From: CAZTZL01 sp964617625
GTDB lineage: Bacteria; Zhuqueibacterota; QNDG01; DSAB01
Direction: 5' to 3'
DNA length: 64,000 nucleotides
Assembly (NCBI GenBank): GCA_964617625.1
Contig: CAZTZL010000001.1
Span: 49,149 to 113,148 of the forward strand
In this document: positions 17,644 through 26,583 of the stretch, one piece after another
Numbering within the stretch: position 1 is the first letter of the stretch
How the letters are laid out: each line of letters begins with the position of its first letter
Position numbers and translations under genes: made by a program
Notes under the pieces: generated by a model
The model's input: only the letters and a program-made list of their open reading frames with translations
Database searches by the model: none
Told to the model about the DNA's origin: nothing

Positions 17644-18933
17644 GTGGAATTGATGCGCGAAGCAAAAAAGGGAAACGTTACAGAGGCAATGCAAATTGTT
17701 GCAACCGACGAGCTTATCGATGTCTATTTGCTGATGGAGCGCATCGCCGATGGCGAAGCTGTCATCTTAAAAAACAACTTGCATAAGAGTGTACAGCCGG
17801 TCGGGATTGGCAAAGGATTGAGAACCAAAGTCAATGCCAATATCGGAACTTCAACGGATTCCACGGATATTCATTTGGAAATCGAAAAGGCAAGAACGGC
17901 TGTCCATGCGGGCGCTGATACGATTATGGACCTTTCAACAGGCGGGGATATCAATCAAATTCGGAAAACCATACTTGATCAGATTCCTGTTGTACTTGGG
18001 ACAGTTCCAATTTATCAGTCTGCAATTCAGTCGATTCAAACAAGCGGCGCATTGGTTAAAATGGATGCCGATGACATTTTCTCTGTACTCGAAAAACAGG
18101 CAGAAGAAGGCGTCGATTTCTTTACGGTGCATTGCGGTGTGACATTGCGAAGTATCGAAAGGCTCAGGCGGGAAGACCGATTAATGGATATTGTCAGCCG
18201 GGGCGGATCGTTTTTAGTCACATGGATGATTGCAAATGAGAAAGAAAATCCACTATATGAACAATACGACCGTGTTCTCGAAATTGCCGCAAAATATGAC
18301 ATTGTTCTCAGTCTGGGTGACGGATTGAGACCCGGATCGATCCTGGATGCAACAGACCGCGCCCAGGTTGAGGAATTGATTATTTTAGGAGAACTGACAG
18401 AACGGGCACGGGATAGGAATGTTCAGGTAATAATCGAAGGCCCCGGACATGTGCCCCTTAATCAAATAAAAATGAATGTACAGCTTGAAAAGGAAATTTG
18501 TCACAATGCGCCTTTCTATGTTCTAGGCCCGCTGGTAACGGATGTTGCTCCCGGATATGATCACATCACTTCTGCAATCGGCGGTGCGATTGCTGCGGCT
18601 GAAGGTGCAGATTTTCTCTGTTATGTCACTCCAGGAGAGCATCTTAAATTGCCCGATTGTGAGGATGTCAGGCAAGGTGTTATCGCCACCCGGATTGCAG
18701 GCCATGCTGCCGATATCGTGAAAGGAATTCCAAATGCAATCGATTGGGATATTGAGATGTCCAAGGCGCGGAAACAACTGGATTGGGACACACAAATCAG
18801 TCACGCGATTGATCCGGAACATGCAAGGAAATTAAGAGAAATGTGTAAAAGCAACGACGATGATATATGTTCCATGTGTGGAGAGTATTGTGCCATCAAA
18901 ATGGTTCAGGAAACATTGAGACATGTGAAGTAA
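17644..18933 (+). CDS. thiC: Phosphomethylpyrimidine synthase ThiC (short form)
   Basis: This radical-SAM enzyme converts 5-aminoimidazole ribotide to HMP phosphate, the pyrimidine of thiamine. GTG 17644 is chosen because AAAAGGAG ends ten bases upstream and the family normally begins at this point (MELMREAKKGNVTEAM). The product has 429 residues, like the short ThiC of archaea and many anaerobes, without the N-terminal extension of E. coli ThiC. The C-terminal cluster motif is C409-S-M-C412-G-E-Y-C416, spacing CX2CX3C. Conserved EGPGHVP and GPLVTDVAPGYDH are present. It is separate from thi4 and thiE at 49.5-51 kb. Confidence 0.95.
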   Translation: MELMREAKKGNVTEAMQIVATDELIDVYLLMERIADGEAVILKNNLHKSVQPVGIGKGLRTKVNANIGTSTDSTDIHLEIEKARTAVHAGADTIMDLSTGGDINQIRKTILDQIPVVLGTVPIYQSAIQSIQTSGALVKMDADDIFSVLEKQAEEGVDFFTVHCGVTLRSIERLRREDRLMDIVSRGGSFLVTWMIANEKENPLYEQYDRVLEIAAKYDIVLSLGDGLRPGSILDATDRAQVEELIILGELTERARDRNVQVIIEGPGHVPLNQIKMNVQLEKEICHNAPFYVLGPLVTDVAPGYDHITSAIGGAIAAAEGADFLCYVTPGEHLKLPDCEDVRQGVIATRIAGHAADIVKGIPNAIDWDIEMSKARKQLDWDTQISHAIDPEHARKLREMCKSNDDDICSMCGEYCAIKMVQETLRHVK

Positions 18934-19017
18934 TTTCCCACAAGGAACTTATCTTTTGTTTGATCGTAAGAATTTGATAATCTGAAAAATATTTTAATAG
19001 GAATGTAAAGCTAAAAC

Positions 19018-19509
19018 ATGTTGGAAGTGAAGATATATCCAAATCCTGTTTTAAGAAAGGAAGCGGAAACAGTAAAGGAAATAGACGATTCGTTTCTTGA
19101 TTTTGCCGATGCCATGACCAAAGTAATGTATGAGAAAGATGGTGTCGGATTGGCCGCCAATCAAGTGGGTGTTTTAAAGCGCTTTATCGTTGTGGATGCA
19201 GGGGATGGCCCCATTAAAATCATTAATCCGGAAATTGTTCATCAAAGCGAAGAAACTGCCTCTTTTGAGGAAGGCTGTTTGAGTTTGCCCGATATCCAAA
19301 TTAAACTCAACAGGCCAGTTTCCGTACTTGTCAAGGGGCGTAACCTTCAGAATCAACCCGTAGAGTATCGTGCGGAGGGGCTGTTGGCACGTGTTTTCCA
19401 GCATGAAATCGATCATTTGAATGGTGTGCTTATCATCGATCGTGCTTCATCCATTCAGCGTTCACTGTTAAAATCAAAATTAAAAAGGCTAGAAAAACAA
19501 GTCGGATAA
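19018..19509 (+). CDS. def: Peptide deformylase
   Basis: The enzyme removes the formyl group from nascent polypeptides. All three family motifs are present in 163 residues: GVGLAANQVG, EEGCLSLP (metal ligand C87) and QHEIDHLNG (metal ligands H129 and H133, catalytic E130). The length is normal. The Shine-Dalgarno site is weak, with AGGA about 15 bases upstream. The usual partner fmt is not adjacent; ptsI follows after 32 bases, so the pair may share a transcript without a shared function. Confidence 0.96.
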   Translation: MLEVKIYPNPVLRKEAETVKEIDDSFLDFADAMTKVMYEKDGVGLAANQVGVLKRFIVVDAGDGPIKIINPEIVHQSEETASFEEGCLSLPDIQIKLNRPVSVLVKGRNLQNQPVEYRAEGLLARVFQHEIDHLNGVLIIDRASSIQRSLLKSKLKRLEKQVG

Positions 19510-19541
19510 ATTCATCCATTCCATATTATGGAGTGATACAC

Positions 19542-21371
19542 TTGTCGCCTCAAAAAACACTTTCCGAAAGATTATTAAAAGGCATTCCGGTTTCGGAAGG
19601 AATTGCCATTGGCCGAATATGGATACTGGAGAGTCCCTGGGATGAGGTGATTCCCCTGTCTCTTGAATCCAATAGTATTGATCAGGAAACCAAAAGATAT
19701 GAAAATGCAATCAATGAAGTAGAAAAACAACTTAATGATTGCTATCATCGCGTACACAAAGAAATTGGAGAAGACGAAGCCAATATATTTAAGGCCCATC
19801 TCTATATTTTACAAGATCCTTTTTTCCAGACTGAAATCAAAGATTCGATTAAAATACAGAAAAAAAATGCCGAATACCTGCTGAAAGAAGCCATTGAACG
19901 CTGGAGCCAATCTCTTCTGAAAAGTGGGAATGAATATTTCCGTTACCGTATTGACGATATCAGGGATGTTGGCATTCGATTATTAAGGGTTCTGCTTCAA
20001 ACTGAGGAAATCAAGTTTCATCTGGATGAACCGGCCATTTTGGTTGCTCACAATTTAACACCTTCAGATACCGCGCGGATGGATCGAAAAATGATTCTGG
20101 GTTTTGTTTCCGAGCTTGGAGGCAAAACATCCCACGTGTCCATCCTTGCACGATCCATGGGATTACCCGCCGTCGTTGGTATCGAACGTCTTATGAGAAA
20201 AGCAAAGGCGGGACAAAAAATTATCGTTGATGGGAATACAGGAATTGTCTATATCGATCCTCCTGAAAATATTATTCAAAATTACGAAAAGCGAAAAAAA
20301 CAATTTTCCAATTATTGGAAGCAGCTCGCGAAAGAGATTAAACTTGATGCTGTTACAACTGATCATGAACCTATTTCCCTTCAGGCCAACGTTTCCATGA
20401 TTGCAGATGTCAGCTTGGCAGTGCAGTATGCAGCCGATGGTATCGGATTGTTCAGAACCGAACTGCCTTTTTTGATGGCGGGAAAACTTCTTTCCGAGGA
20501 AGAGCAATTTGATATCTACCGGACTGTGGTCGAAGCCATGAAAGGGAAGGTGGTAACGATCCGGACACTGGATTTAGGAGGAGACAAATTTTTACCCTTC
20601 CAGGGGGTGGAAAAAGAGAGCAATCCATTTATGGGATGGCGGTCGATTCGTATATTTCTTCAGGAGAAAGAAATTTTTAAAACACAGTTACGGGCCATTC
20701 TAAGAGCCAGTCAATTCGGGAAGATTAAAATTCTTTATCCTATGATATCCAGTCTCGAAGAGATCATCGAAATTCAAAAGATAATGAAGCAGACGCAAAA
20801 TGAATTGAAAAAGAAGGGGATTCCGTTTGATCCATCGATTCAATGCGGCATTATGGTTGAAGTTCCATCCATAGCAATTATTGCGGATCGGGTAATCGAG
20901 CATACGGATTTTTTCAGTATTGGCACAAACGATCTTATTCAATATACATTGGCTGTAGATCGCAATAATGAAAAGGTGGCCAAATTTTATCAGCCATTGA
21001 ATCCGGCCATTGTTCAATTGCTGTACCGAACTATTCAGGCAGCTATCAAAGCGCAAAAACCGGTATCCATTTGCGGAGAAATGGCAGGAAATCCATTATA
21101 TACAGGCATGTTGCTTGGGTTTGGTTTGAAACAGTTCAGCATGAGTCCGCTGATGATTCCTGAAATCAAGGAGAGGATAAGGGCTCTTTCAATTAAGGAA
21201 TGTGAAAATATTGCCGCTGAAATTCTTCAAATGAATTCGACGGAAATGATAGAGAAATTCTTATGGAAGTTCCATAATCAAATCAATCAACAGCAAACTG
21301 TGCCTTATTTTGAAAAAGCGGATGTTCAGACTTCCGAGGAAAGCCTGGATCATTATTTAAGTGAAGATTGA
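19542..21371 (+). CDS. ptsI: Phosphoenolpyruvate-protein phosphotransferase (enzyme I of the PTS)
   Basis: Start TTG 19542, with GGAG (19530-19533) eight bases upstream; the GTG at 19533 overlaps that site. The 609 residues contain the phospho-histidine domain with H198 (GGKTSHVSILARS), the PEP-binding TIM barrel (GIGLFRTELPF, IMVEVPS, FFSIGTNDLIQYT) and the catalytic C511 (ICGEMAG). It transfers phosphate from PEP to HPr. No HPr, EIIA or permease gene is in the window, so it may serve a regulatory PTS or a partner elsewhere. The last ~40 residues beyond the barrel are not conserved. Confidence 0.93.
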   Translation: MSPQKTLSERLLKGIPVSEGIAIGRIWILESPWDEVIPLSLESNSIDQETKRYENAINEVEKQLNDCYHRVHKEIGEDEANIFKAHLYILQDPFFQTEIKDSIKIQKKNAEYLLKEAIERWSQSLLKSGNEYFRYRIDDIRDVGIRLLRVLLQTEEIKFHLDEPAILVAHNLTPSDTARMDRKMILGFVSELGGKTSHVSILARSMGLPAVVGIERLMRKAKAGQKIIVDGNTGIVYIDPPENIIQNYEKRKKQFSNYWKQLAKEIKLDAVTTDHEPISLQANVSMIADVSLAVQYAADGIGLFRTELPFLMAGKLLSEEEQFDIYRTVVEAMKGKVVTIRTLDLGGDKFLPFQGVEKESNPFMGWRSIRIFLQEKEIFKTQLRAILRASQFGKIKILYPMISSLEEIIEIQKIMKQTQNELKKKGIPFDPSIQCGIMVEVPSIAIIADRVIEHTDFFSIGTNDLIQYTLAVDRNNEKVAKFYQPLNPAIVQLLYRTIQAAIKAQKPVSICGEMAGNPLYTGMLLGFGLKQFSMSPLMIPEIKERIRALSIKECENIAAEILQMNSTEMIEKFLWKFHNQINQQQTVPYFEKADVQTSEESLDHYLSED

Positions 21372-21394
21372 AAACACTTGATTTTAAGATTGAA

Positions 21395-21408
21395 TATAAT
21401 TAAATTTG
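21395..21408 (+). promoter_or_regulatory. Possible promoter element for the tRNA gene
   Basis: TATAAT at 21395-21400 is a perfect -10 hexamer placed about 20 bases before the tRNA. It is followed directly by TAAATTTG (21401-21408), which matches the Bacteroidota-type TAnnTTTG element. No good -35 at 17 bases is visible, so which of the two is used is open. Confidence 0.35.
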
Positions 21409-21420
21409 TTTCCGTTTAGA

Positions 21421-21496
21421 GGCGGTGTAGCTCAGCTGGTAGAGCAGCGGAATCATAATCCGCGTGTCCGGGGTTCGAGTCCCTGCACCGCTACCA
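21421..21496 (+). tRNA. tRNA-Met (anticodon CAT), elongator type
   Basis: A full cloverleaf can be drawn. The acceptor GGCGGTG pairs with CACCGCT (one G-T pair at the end), the D arm is GCTC...GAGC, the anticodon stem GCGGA/TCCGC encloses loop ATCATAA with anticodon CAT, the T arm contains GGTTCGAGTCC, and the CCA end is encoded. The paired first position and the lack of three G-C pairs in the anticodon stem exclude the initiator. The acceptor stem closely resembles known elongator tRNA-Met. A tRNA-Ile2 (CAT, substrate of TilS) is the alternative, notable because tilS is the next gene. Confidence 0.93.
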
Positions 21497-21525
21497 GGTA
21501 TGATCGAATTTTTTCAACCAGGATG

Positions 21526-21560
21526 ACCTTTCAATGATACTATGGAAGGTTATTTTTTTT
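21526..21560 (+). terminator. Terminator hairpin after tRNA-Met that contains the tilS ribosome site
   Basis: ACCTTTCA (21526-21533) pairs with TGGAAGGT (21543-21550), with one mismatch and a nine-base loop, and is followed by TATTTTTTTT up to the tilS ATG at 21561. The GGAAGG in the 3' arm is also the only plausible Shine-Dalgarno for tilS. A read-through transcript would therefore have its ribosome site in the hairpin. Confidence 0.6.
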
Positions 21561-22952
21561 ATGAATGAAATTTTAAAAAAATGGATTCAATTTGTGAATG
21601 ATCACCGGTTATTCACACGTGGGGATAAAATTCTACTTGGTGTATCCGGCGGCATTGATTCTGTTGTGATGCTGGATTTATTTCTGCAAATCTCCAATTA
21701 CCGGAATTTAAAACTGGCAGTAATTCATGTCAATCATTCTCTGCGGGGACGATCCGCTGATGCGGATGAACAATTTGTAAGAAATCTTGCGAGGAATTTC
21801 CGTCTGTCTTTTTTTGGACTGAAAAGCGATGTTAAATATTATTGTAAAAAACACCGGCTATCGATTGAAACAGGCGCAAGAGAAGTCCGGTTTCGCTTTT
21901 TCAATCAAATGCGTAAGCGACTCGGTTATGATTCTGTTTCCCTGGCACATCATGCAGACGACCAGGCAGAAACCGTTTTAATGCATTTGATGCAGGGAAG
22001 TGGGTTGCGCGGCTTGCGGGGTATGCTGCCCAAAAGGGATAGTATTATCCATCCCTTGCTTTCTATAACTAAAAATGAAATTGAGAAATACTCCGTTGAG
22101 AGAAAATTGAATTATGTCGTTGATAAGTCCAATTATGGAACTCGCTATACCAGAAATAAAATTAGACTGGAAGTTATTCAGCCTCTTAAAAAGCAAATGG
22201 GTGAATCTGTGATTCATTCGATTTGCCGGTCTGCTTCTATTGTTTCGGAATCGGAATTGTATCTCGAATATGAAGTCAATAAAATCCGAAAGAATGTGAT
22301 CGTTTCCTGTTCGGAAGGGGAAATTGTTCTTGATATTGATCGATTTTTGCATTATTTTAAAATGATTCAGAAGACCTTGTTAATTCAAATTTTCGAAGAG
22401 TTTTTTCACTTTAAGCGAAAACTGCGTGTGAATGAGTTCGATAGAATACTCAATCTCGCAAAATCCGGAAAAAGTGGCAGTTATATCGAAATTGGAAAAC
22501 AGTATCGAATTGTTAGAACGAAAAAAAAATTATCTTTGATTCGTAATATCGATGAGTGGCCATCCATTTCGGTTGAGATAAATCGGGAAGTTGCTTTGCC
22601 GGAATGTCATTTGAAATTTCGCGCCGAAACAGTCAATCTAAAACAATCGGCAATTTCTTTTGTCGGGAATAAAAAAGTAGAGTATCTGGATTTACAGAAA
22701 GTATCATTGCCCTTGGTCATTCGTCCTATGAAGCCGGGAGACTGGTTTGTTCCTCTGGGAATGCAGGGGAGGAAAAAACTGCAAGATTTTTTTGTCGATG
22801 AAAAAGTGCCTTTTTATAAACGTTCATCTATTCCCCTGCTGGTGGGGGGTAATTCGATTATTTGGGTGATGGGGCATAGGCTCGATGGGCGTTTTAGATT
22901 GGATGAAACTACTAAAAAAATACTCAAGGTGGAAATTGAAGAGGTTGCATGA
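21561..22952 (+). CDS. tilS: tRNA(Ile)-lysidine synthase
   Basis: TilS attaches lysine to C34 of tRNA-Ile2(CAU) so that it reads AUA. The PP-loop GVSGGIDSVVML is at residues ~29-40 and HADDQAETVLMHLMQGSGLRGL is the conserved tRNA/ATP-binding stretch. The C-terminal region has the TilS-C pattern MKPGDWFVPLGMQGRKKLQDF. The product has 463 residues from ATG 21561; an ATG at 21534 would start inside the terminator hairpin. tilS lies immediately before ftsH, an order common in bacteria, though the usual hpt gene between them is absent. Confidence 0.94.
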   Translation: MNEILKKWIQFVNDHRLFTRGDKILLGVSGGIDSVVMLDLFLQISNYRNLKLAVIHVNHSLRGRSADADEQFVRNLARNFRLSFFGLKSDVKYYCKKHRLSIETGAREVRFRFFNQMRKRLGYDSVSLAHHADDQAETVLMHLMQGSGLRGLRGMLPKRDSIIHPLLSITKNEIEKYSVERKLNYVVDKSNYGTRYTRNKIRLEVIQPLKKQMGESVIHSICRSASIVSESELYLEYEVNKIRKNVIVSCSEGEIVLDIDRFLHYFKMIQKTLLIQIFEEFFHFKRKLRVNEFDRILNLAKSGKSGSYIEIGKQYRIVRTKKKLSLIRNIDEWPSISVEINREVALPECHLKFRAETVNLKQSAISFVGNKKVEYLDLQKVSLPLVIRPMKPGDWFVPLGMQGRKKLQDFFVDEKVPFYKRSSIPLLVGGNSIIWVMGHRLDGRFRLDETTKKILKVEIEEVA

Positions 22953-23066
22953 AAAATAGAATTTCATCCATTCAAACATCTGGTATAAATAGGAATGATG
23001 AACTTTTATTGAATTGAATCGTTCAAGAACAGGGTAGTTTAAATTATGTAAGGAATTGTATTTATC

Positions 23067-24790
23067 ATGGATAATAAAAAACAGCAGACACCTAAAGAAA
23101 ACAACTTTCAGTGGAAGCGTGCAACAAGGACGTTGATATTTTGGGTGCTTCTTTTCCTGGGAACCATTTATGTGATTCAGGTTTTCAATCTTCGAAAAAC
23201 AAAAGAAGCCGAAATTACTTATACCGAGTATCAACAGTTTTTAGAAAACGGATCCATTGAAAAAGCCAATATCCAGGAAAATATTTTTCACGGTATTCTC
23301 AAATTCGACGAGACGGTTGTCCGTGACGGAAAAATGATCAAGTTTCGCCGGTTCAAGACGGTCATGCCCTTCATAGACAGGGATATGGTTAACGAATGGG
23401 ATCGAATCGGGCTTCGCTATGAATTTCAAAAGAGAGGGACGGAATGGTGGGGGTATCTACTCAGCATGCTGCCATGGATCATTTTGATTCTTCTCTATCT
23501 TTTCTTTTTGAAGAGACTGCAGGGAGGGGGAGGGGGAAAAGGGATATTCAGTTTTGGAAAAAGCAGGGCACGCCTGCTCACTGAAGACCGAACCAAAGTA
23601 ACCTTTAAAGATGTGGCCGGTGCCGATGAAGCAAAGCAGGAACTGAGCGAAATCATCGAATTTCTCAAAGCGCCTGAAAAATTTCAGGTCCTTGGAGGCA
23701 GGATTCCGAAAGGGGTACTATTGCTCGGGCCACCGGGAACCGGGAAAACTTTGCTGGCAAAAGCAGTGGCCGGTGAAGCCGGTGTTTCATTTTTCAGTCT
23801 TTCAGGTGCGGATTTTGTTGAAATGTTTGTGGGTGTTGGCGCTTCCCGTGTTCGCGATCTTTTTGAACAGGGCAAAAAAAATGCTCCATGCATCATTTTC
23901 ATTGATGAGATCGATGCAGTGGGCCGTCATCGAGGAGCCGGATTGGGAGGCGGACACGATGAAAGGGAGCAGACATTGAATCAGCTGCTTGTCGAAATGG
24001 ACGGATTCGAGACCAACGATGGCGTGATTTTGCTTGCCGCCACGAATCGCCCCGATGTACTGGATCATGCACTGCTTCGTCCAGGCCGGTTTGACAGACA
24101 GGTCGTTGTGGATCGCCCGGATGTGAGAGGAAGAGAAGGAATTCTGAAAGTGCATACCCAGAAAAAACCTCTTGCATCGAATGTAGATACGAACATACTT
24201 GCAAAAGGGACTCCCGGATTTTCGGGAGCGGATCTGGCCAATCTTGTGAACGAAGCTGCATTGCTTGCGGCCAGAAGAAATCAAAAACAAATTGAAATGG
24301 AAGATTTTGAAGATGCCAAAGATAAAGTGATGATGGGCGTGGAACGCAAAAGTCTCATTATTACAGAAGACGAAAAGAGGAGTACGGCCTATCATGAATC
24401 CGGTCACGTTCTTGTCTCCAAGCTTATCCCGGAATCCGATCCTGTCCATAAGGTAACAATTATACCGCGGGGACGTGCATTGGGTGTCACATCGTTTCTT
24501 CCAATCGATGAAAAACATAATTATACAAAGAATTACTGCAATGCGATGATGGCCTATCTTTTGGGTGGACGAGTTGCTGAAATGCTGGTTCTCGATGAAT
24601 TAAGCACGGGTGCCGGAAATGATATCGAAAGAGCAACGGAGCTGGCACGTAAAATGGTTTGTGAATGGGGAATGAGTGAGAAATTGGGGCCGGTGACTTT
24701 TGGCAAGAAATCGGAAGAGATTTTTCTTGGAAGAGAAATCGCACAGCATCGTGATTACAGCGAAAGCACAGCCATTCTGATTGATCAGGA
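23067..24790 (+). CDS. ftsH: ATP-dependent zinc metalloprotease FtsH, 3' end lost in assembly gap
   Basis: This membrane-anchored AAA+ protease degrades misfolded membrane proteins and regulators. Visible are TM1 ([20 protein letters not shown]), a periplasmic loop, TM2 ([13 protein letters not shown]), the Walker A GPPGTGKT (~221), Walker [12 protein letters not shown], the second region of homology ending at RPGRFDRQV, and the zinc site H443-E-S-G-H. 574 residues are readable before the run of N; the family is usually 600-700 residues, so roughly 40-100 residues are missing. Any stop codon found by reading across the gap is meaningless, because the true gap length is unknown. Confidence 0.95.
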
Positions 24791-24890
24791 NNNNNNNNNN
24801 NNNNNNNNNNNNNNNNNNNNNNNNNNNNNNNNNNNNNNNNNNNNNNNNNNNNNNNNNNNNNNNNNNNNNNNNNNNNNNNNNNNNNNNNNN
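24791..24890. other. Assembly gap (100 N) between ftsH and folP
   Basis: Exactly 100 N, a conventional placeholder. It hides the end of ftsH and the start of folP. Its real length is not known. Confidence 0.98.
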
Positions 24891-25768
24891 ATCAGATCCA
24901 AAATACGGAAAAATTTGAGATAGATTGCGGTGTAAGCACGCTTCGCCTTTCAGAGCGTACGCACGTCATGGGTGTTCTGAATGTGACGCCGGATTCATTT
25001 TCTGACGGAGGACAGTATTTTAATACGGAAAAGGCCGTCTGTCGTGCGTTTCAGATAGCCGAGGAAGGCGCGGATATTATTGATATCGGGGGAGAGTCCT
25101 CGAGGCCCGGTGCGAACAAAGTGTCAACGAGCGAAGAGCTGGATCGTGTTATTCCTGTTATTGAGGAGTTGAATGGGAAAGTCACGTGTCCCATTTCGAT
25201 TGATACAAGAAAAGCCGAAGTTGCGCAGGCGGCAATTGAAGCGGGCGCAGGACTAATCAACGACATTAGCGGACTTACTTATGATCCTGATATGATCGAT
25301 GTTGCAAGCGAATATGCTGTACCCGTGGTGATCATGCACATGCGCGGAACGCCTCAAAATATGCAAAAAATGACCGATTACCAACATCTTGTTTTTGATA
25401 TCTATAACGAATTGCAGTATGTCGTTCACTTAGCGATTGAAAAGGGAATAACACGAAATAAGATTATAATCGATCCCGGGATTGGTTTTAGCAAAAAGAC
25501 CGAGGATAATTTTGTGATTCTGAAAAATCTGGATTATTTTCACCGAATGCGTTTACCGGTGCTGATCGGTGTGTCCAGAAAATCCTTTATTGGATGGAAA
25601 CTCAATCTTCCCGAAAACGAGCGAATGTTTGGAACGGCTGCCGCAGTTGCGATAAGCGTTTTAAAGGGGGCACATGTTGTTCGTGTCCATAATGTTAAAG
25701 AAATGGTGCAGGTAGTGCGAATCATTGATCAAATACAAATCAGTGAACGTGAATCTTTCGTCTCATAA
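24891..25768 (+). CDS. folP: Dihydropteroate synthase, 5' end lost in assembly gap
   Basis: The enzyme joins para-aminobenzoate to dihydropterin pyrophosphate in folate synthesis. The frame is open from base 24893, and residues before the first ATG (24968) fit the family N-terminus (FEIDCGVSTLRLSERTHVMG). The ATG is therefore internal and the true start lies in the gap, probably within about 30 residues. Motifs: MGVLNVTPDSFSDGG, GADIIDIGGESSRPGA, SIDTRKAEVA, IIDPGIGFSKK and GVSRKSFIG. Followed 21 bases later by cdaA, an order frequent in Bacteroidota and relatives. Confidence 0.95.
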
Positions 25769-25789
25769 AATCAAGCTATCGATTTTAAT

Positions 25790-26575
25790 ATGAATGTTAA
25801 ATTATTTCAAATAGGATTTGTCACAGTAGGTGTCATCGATATTTTAGACATTTTATTGGTGACGTATATCATCTTCAAACTATATATGATTATGCACCGG
25901 ACGCGGGCAGTGCAAATGTTTATCGGTCTTGTGTTGATATTTATCGTTTCATTTTTTGCTCAAGCCCTCAATATGCAGGAAACGAGTTGGATATTCCATA
26001 ATCTGAGTACGGTTTGGCTTGTTGCTTTTGTTATTCTTTTCCAGCCGGAGTTGCGAAGACTTCTCACTCTGATGGGGCAGAGCCGATTGGTCCGGTTTTT
26101 CACTAAAGGACAAACCAGTGCTGTTGTCGAGGAAATTGCAAAAGGAGCCGTGGAATTGTCGAGAAGAGGCTACGGAGGATTGATTGTATTTGCGCGCGAT
26201 ACCGGACTCAGGGCGATTATTGAAACGGGGATGAAAATTCAGGCAATTGTAACCTCTTCCCTGATTGTATCCATTTTTAATCCAAGATCGCCACTCCATG
26301 ATGGTGCAATTATTATTCAGAATGATATCATAGAAGCTGCCAAATGTATTTTACCTCTCAGTGGAAATCCGGTTTTAGAGAACAGGCTGGGTACTCGGCA
26401 TCGTGCTGCAATTGGCATATCCGAGGAGTCGGATTCCCTTGTCATTGTTGTCTCCGAAGAAACCGGAACGATTTCGGTCGTTGAGAACGGGGAGATGAGC
26501 CAGGGATTGAATTATCAGAAATTATTAAACAGACTGAACACGGCCCTCCGATATGGATCCTTTCAGCCTACATAA
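25790..26575 (+). CDS. cdaA: Diadenylate cyclase (CdaA/DacA type), c-di-AMP synthesis
   Basis: The protein makes cyclic di-AMP from two ATP. It has 261 residues with about three N-terminal hydrophobic segments (DILDILLVTYIIFKLYMIM, AVQMFIGLVLIFIVSFFAQA, STVWLVAFVILF) and a DisA_N catalytic domain with D171-G-A (SPLHDGAIII) and R203-H-R (TRHRAAIGISE). The layout matches CdaA, the commonest membrane form. c-di-AMP usually controls potassium and osmolyte balance and cell-wall state. It is read with folP. The regulator CdaR and a degrading phosphodiesterase are not in the window. Confidence 0.95.
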   Translation: MNVKLFQIGFVTVGVIDILDILLVTYIIFKLYMIMHRTRAVQMFIGLVLIFIVSFFAQALNMQETSWIFHNLSTVWLVAFVILFQPELRRLLTLMGQSRLVRFFTKGQTSAVVEEIAKGAVELSRRGYGGLIVFARDTGLRAIIETGMKIQAIVTSSLIVSIFNPRSPLHDGAIIIQNDIIEAAKCILPLSGNPVLENRLGTRHRAAIGISEESDSLVIVVSEETGTISVVENGEMSQGLNYQKLLNRLNTALRYGSFQPT

Positions 26576-26583
26576 TCTAATTA

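Noticed and set aside
21421..21496. tRNA-Ile2 (CAT, lysidine) instead of tRNA-Met
   Set aside because: The acceptor stem with G1-T72 and the ATCATAA loop resemble elongator tRNA-Met of other bacteria more than Ile2. The alternative is kept as a note because tilS is adjacent.
24968..25768. folP starting at ATG 24968
   Set aside because: The upstream residues to the gap edge fit the family N-terminus and the frame is open, so this ATG is internal.
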